This document shows positions 59,974 through 64,000 of a stretch of DNA of 64,000 nt, in pieces (the first letter of the stretch is position 1; each line of letters starts with the position of its first letter). Origin of the DNA: Macrotrachela quadricornifera (taxonomy: Eukaryota > Rotifera > Eurotatoria > Philodinida > Philodinidae); NCBI GenBank assembly GCA_022393335.1, contig JAJEKB010021795.1:165468-229467 (forward strand), given 5' to 3'. The notes below the pieces were generated by a model. That model saw nothing but the letters and a program-made list of their open reading frames with translations, was not told the DNA's origin and made no database searches. The translations under genes were made by a program, and so were the position numbers.

Positions 59974-61169
59974 TATCTTTGATTATTATTAACTATTTTA
60001 AATTGGATATTTACTTATATTTATATTTAACAAATAAATTATCAAGAATGGACAAATATATTCGCCAATCGTATATGATCATCATCATCAAACACAATCT
60101 TCAGCAACTACCGCCATCATATATTTTAAATAGAATTTTTAGCAGATATAATACCTAGTCGTAAAAAATGATTTAACAGACTATTATAGAAAAATGAATA
60201 TCATAATCGTAAAGGATTTTATTATATTTATTTCATCTATTTAAGAATTTTATTAAAAATCTAATTATATAACATGGAATTGGGAATTTTAAATGATAAG
60301 AAATTCATTTATTCATTACTCTTTGATAAACTAACAATAAATTTATTCAGAATGAATTTTATTAACTAATGTTTGTGCTGCACATAATATTAATAAATAA
60401 GCATGACTATACATCGTGATGGAGTTCGATTATTAGGTGATAAAAGTGGTGAAGCATTTCAAAAAAATTTTTTTCAAATCATTTACTATAGACATATCGA
60501 AGTGAAGTTGGCACCTGATTCAACTTTTTGAAAATAGGATTCGTTCCAGTTGGTGTGTCAGGTAGAACTCATCGATCTCTACCGATTAGAAAATGTTCCT
60601 TCTCAATGAACATGACATTATGTCCCGCACTTATCAAAAAGTCTTATTATTTTCCTATGGGAACAAACTTACAAAAACTGTATTTTCGAAAAATATTCGA
60701 TCCCTCACTTCAGAATTTAAAAACAACCAGAGATTTCGATGCATCTCGACTTGTTCTATCGATTGGTATGATCATTTGCATTATTCACATCAATAGTTTC
60801 AATGAAATAGCTTATAAAATCTTGAAAATTCATCATTCATCATGTATATAACGTATAAATTCGTTCGACGATTTGTGCCGTTCATAAAACTGATTTCATT
60901 CGATTCAGAATGAAAAATACTATCGAATGATGTATTATTCAATATCGATAAATAAATAAACTGAACGTAGAAGCTTTTGAGAATGATTTAAATATATAGT
61001 AATACCATCTACTCAATATTCAACAGATAGAGATAGATATATTTGATAGAAACTTCGAAAATCTATTATATCATAGATAAAAATTGGTTAACCAATAATT
61101 AATTATTATTATAAGAATATATAAAACCTTTCATAGATCAAATAGGTAACAAGCATTGATTCTTATTTT
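59974..61169. other. Upstream region of GID8, no gene recognised
   Basis: AT-rich. The GID8 promoter should lie in its first few hundred bases. A loose open stretch at 60400-60850 (plus) with a stop at about 60530 shows no family motif. Confidence 0.45.
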
Positions 61170-64000
61170 ATAAGTCCACTTTTATACATATGCGAAGGTT
61201 GAGGTATTTACCATTCATGAAATTTCACTTGGTTCTATCGATTAACATATTGTCTGTATATATGAATTTTATTCTAGAACTTCTCACCTTAAGAAATCTT
61301 CAGGTGCACTTATTATCTCAAATGATACAACTGCAGGTTCATTTATACATATGTGTCAAGGTTGAAACATATACCAATCGATAGTTCTCATTTAGTTGTA
61401 TTAAATAAGATATGATAATGCCTACTATATATATATATCATCCTTTGGCCAATAGTGTATGAAAACTCAGTAAGTACATTTGTTATCGGGACATATTTAC
61501 TCACATTCACTTTCACATGCGTGCCAATGTTTAAATGTGCACTATTCGATATATCTCAGTTAGTTCTATGAAATGATGTATGTTTGATCCATAATATCTC
61601 AAAACTCAACACATATTGTTTTTATTGAAGTATGTCAATTTTCGATTCATGTTCATATATGTGCCATTGTTGATACATACAGCACTCGATAGCCTTTATT
61701 CAGTTCTATCGATTGAGACATTATGAAATGTTATCTGTCTAATATATTGAACCACACAGTATCTCAAAAACTCGATAGGATTGAATGTGATTGAGAATTT
61801 TCCTTGGATATTCATTTTCTCACGCGTACCAAGATTGAAAACTACACTATTCAAAAGATCTCACTATCTCCAATTAAATGATATCTCATTTAATATTCTA
61901 TGTGTTCTCCTTTCCACTATAGTAACCTAAGAACTCAGCAAGTATGTTTCATGTCAAGAATTCGTCTTTCGGATTGATTTTAAAATAAGTGCCAAATGAT
62001 ATATGCACATCATTCAGTAGATTACATTGAGCTGAATCGAATTATATATAATTTGGTCATATTTGTTTTGTCTTTTTGAAACATCATGTGGAAATCCAGT
62101 AGATCTAATCTTTTTTGATAATTTTGTCTTACACAATACCGAGAAGATATGTGCCATCCTTTCCCTAAATACTATTCACTATATGCTTTGATTCTTCATC
62201 GAATGAGATATAATTTGTTATTAGTTGTTTAATTGTTCGAATGATAGTACGACAAACACAACAGATATGTTTGCTATCGAATATTCACCTTCGAATTGAT
62301 GTAGAAATATGCGCCATATATCCGACCTATCTCATTTGGTAGAGCTTATTGAGTTCTATATACTCATTGACAATTTACTTTATATGCACATGATCATTTA
62401 GGCTCTTCAAGAATATTTTGCTTCTAAATCCGTTTACCATCTCATATGACACATTCATAAATACAACTTGATCAAATCTATTGAAGGTGAGATAATTCAA
62501 TATTGGCACATGTATTACAATCGATAGTCATGTTCGATGTCATATGCAATGAGCAATTCGAGATTATTTCGACATTCATACAATAGAAAATTGATAATAA
62601 TAATCCATACGTCTTCATTTCCATCTGAACAGGATCTATCGAATGGGAGATGTTTCAGTATTGGCACACGTACTAGAATGAATATGCATATTGAGTAAGT
62701 TGTATAACTATTAGTAGAAGGAAAATTTTCGTAAATTTTCTCCTGGAAAAAAGACTCGCATTGAATTTTGTTCATTCATAAATAGATGCATCTCAATGAG
62801 ACCTATTGACTGAGATATGTTTCGAGGTTGGCACGTGTGGTGAAGCGAATAATTATGTTGATAAACTTGGATAATCATCACCATTGGAGAGAATTACTGT
62901 GAAGTCATTCATTTACCATGTTCACTATTCAGTTTTGTTCATACATGAATAGATAGATTCTCGATGAGATCTGTCGAATGAGACATGTTTAAAAAATTGA
63001 CACATGTGATTGGATAAATAAATATGTTAACACCTTCCCCATCATGGCACATTTTACATATCGATTTCTTCTAGAAATTATCGACTTTTATGAGACTTTT
63101 TATGCTTTTGAAATTGAAAAAAGGCATTTTTCGATTGTTGGAATCTTTCTTTATATATATCATTGGAAAGAGCATATCGAACTGCGTCGATTGGTGTCAT
63201 TTTCGAATGTGGCATAAATTGTGAAATGAATATATTTAGAAAATGCTGAATGCATTATTTTTTGCCTATGATAAAAATAAATGTTATTATTTTTTTTTTC
63301 GTTTATGATATGATTTGGACATTGTTTTGAAGGTGTCATTGAATAGAGCTCGTCAAGCTGTATCTGGCACACCATGATCTAGATTTGTCACGAACAATGG
63401 GATGAATCGTTCTGAGAAAAAGGCGAATCTGTCGCCAACTTTCCTTACATAACGATGGCATAGAATTGAACATAAATGAGGAAGATGAATAACTGATTGA
63501 AAATGGCATATGTTGCCTTTTGTCATGCTATGTTTCAAAAAAGAACCTATATAACAGTGAATTACATATCATTCCATAGATCTAATGCTGATCTATCCAA
63601 TGATGTGTCTTTGAACTTTGGCATATGTGTGATGATGAATAGGTGAATGGAATTGCTGACAACAATATAGGAGTTACTTTTTTGGCGTATCAAGATTCAA
63701 AATCTGTACGAACAATACTTCATTATACTTCAATTGATAGAACTAAACCACCATAACAGTCGATTCATACGTCTATCATTATTGGCACATATTCTAGCGT
63801 TAATCTAGATGGTAAATATCTGACAATCAACACACATATGGAGTTATTAAAAGTTCGTATTCGAAAAAATCATAAAGAGTATATTCAGTGATACCTTTTT
63901 CGCTAGATCTCAACGAGATATATTGAATGACATACGTATCTCTGATGACACATATTCTCAGATGAATTTGATCAGGTAAATTTTCTAATATACGCATACC
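61170..64000. repeat. Degenerate satellite, about 165-bp period
   Basis: At least 15 diverged units, continuing past the window end. The recurring core is TTGGCACATGTG, an ATGAATA-like spacer, and AGATCTCATTGAGTTCTATCGAATGAGACAT. Landmarks (..GTGCCAA../..GGCACA..) fall near 61359, 61535, 61670, 61830, 61990, 62150, 62310, 62500, 62660, 62830, 63000 and then less regularly to 63950. Spacing is mostly 160-170. No ORF of note; short ones are incidental. Confidence 0.75.

Overview
This is AT-rich eukaryotic DNA. Every gene found has short spliceosomal introns (mostly 45-90 bp, GT..AG), and the products are animal proteins: a LOXHD1-type multi-PLAT protein, myosin phosphatase targeting subunit, CCDC124, GID8 and two CHMP4/SNF7 proteins. 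The small introns, the mix of decayed transposons and a class II (bacterial/fungal-type) aldolase suggest a bdelloid rotifer or similar small invertebrate. That assignment is inference; I ran no search. Exon boundaries below were read by hand from splice sites and checked for phase.

Layout. 148-18891 (minus): the 3' part of a very large LOXHD1-like gene, 30 exons, about 12 PLAT domains, 1653 codons plus stop, 5' end missing. Two of its introns (1836-6313 and 11612-17470) are 4.5 and 5.9 kb and hold transposon debris; a third (7960-9392) is 1.4 kb. 18900-34250: gene-poor and transposon-rich. It holds a non-LTR reverse transcriptase remnant split by a 1.9-kb element with a 9-bp target duplication, several MITEs, a tRNA-like SINE head and a 400-N gap. 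34615-35331 (plus): C-terminal exon of class II fructose-bisphosphate aldolase. 36500-38900: decayed FLYWCH/MULE transposase. 38928-39599 (minus): membrane-anchored SAM methyltransferase-like protein. 41192-42838: two tail-to-tail CHMP4 paralogues. 43171-44719: a complete but broken Tc1/mariner element. 45632-46017 (minus): a new small secreted Cys-rich protein in three exons. 48101-51466 (minus): complete MYPT gene, divergent from CCDC124 at 51790-52608 (plus). 53500-58000: pogo/Tigger remnant, foldbacks and a 166-bp tandem repeat. 59024-59973 (minus): complete GID8. 61170-64000: a degenerate satellite of about 165-bp period running off the window.

The genes are ordinary, independently transcribed housekeeping and structural genes with no operon logic. 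The less ordinary items are the aldolase of likely foreign origin, the Cys-rich secreted peptide, a 33-bp coding repeat and a proline run inside the PLAT protein, and repeat families that carry splice-site-like tandem units or shared G-rich minisatellites. I found no CRISPR, phage or prokaryotic system, and nothing I can defend as a wholly new molecular system.
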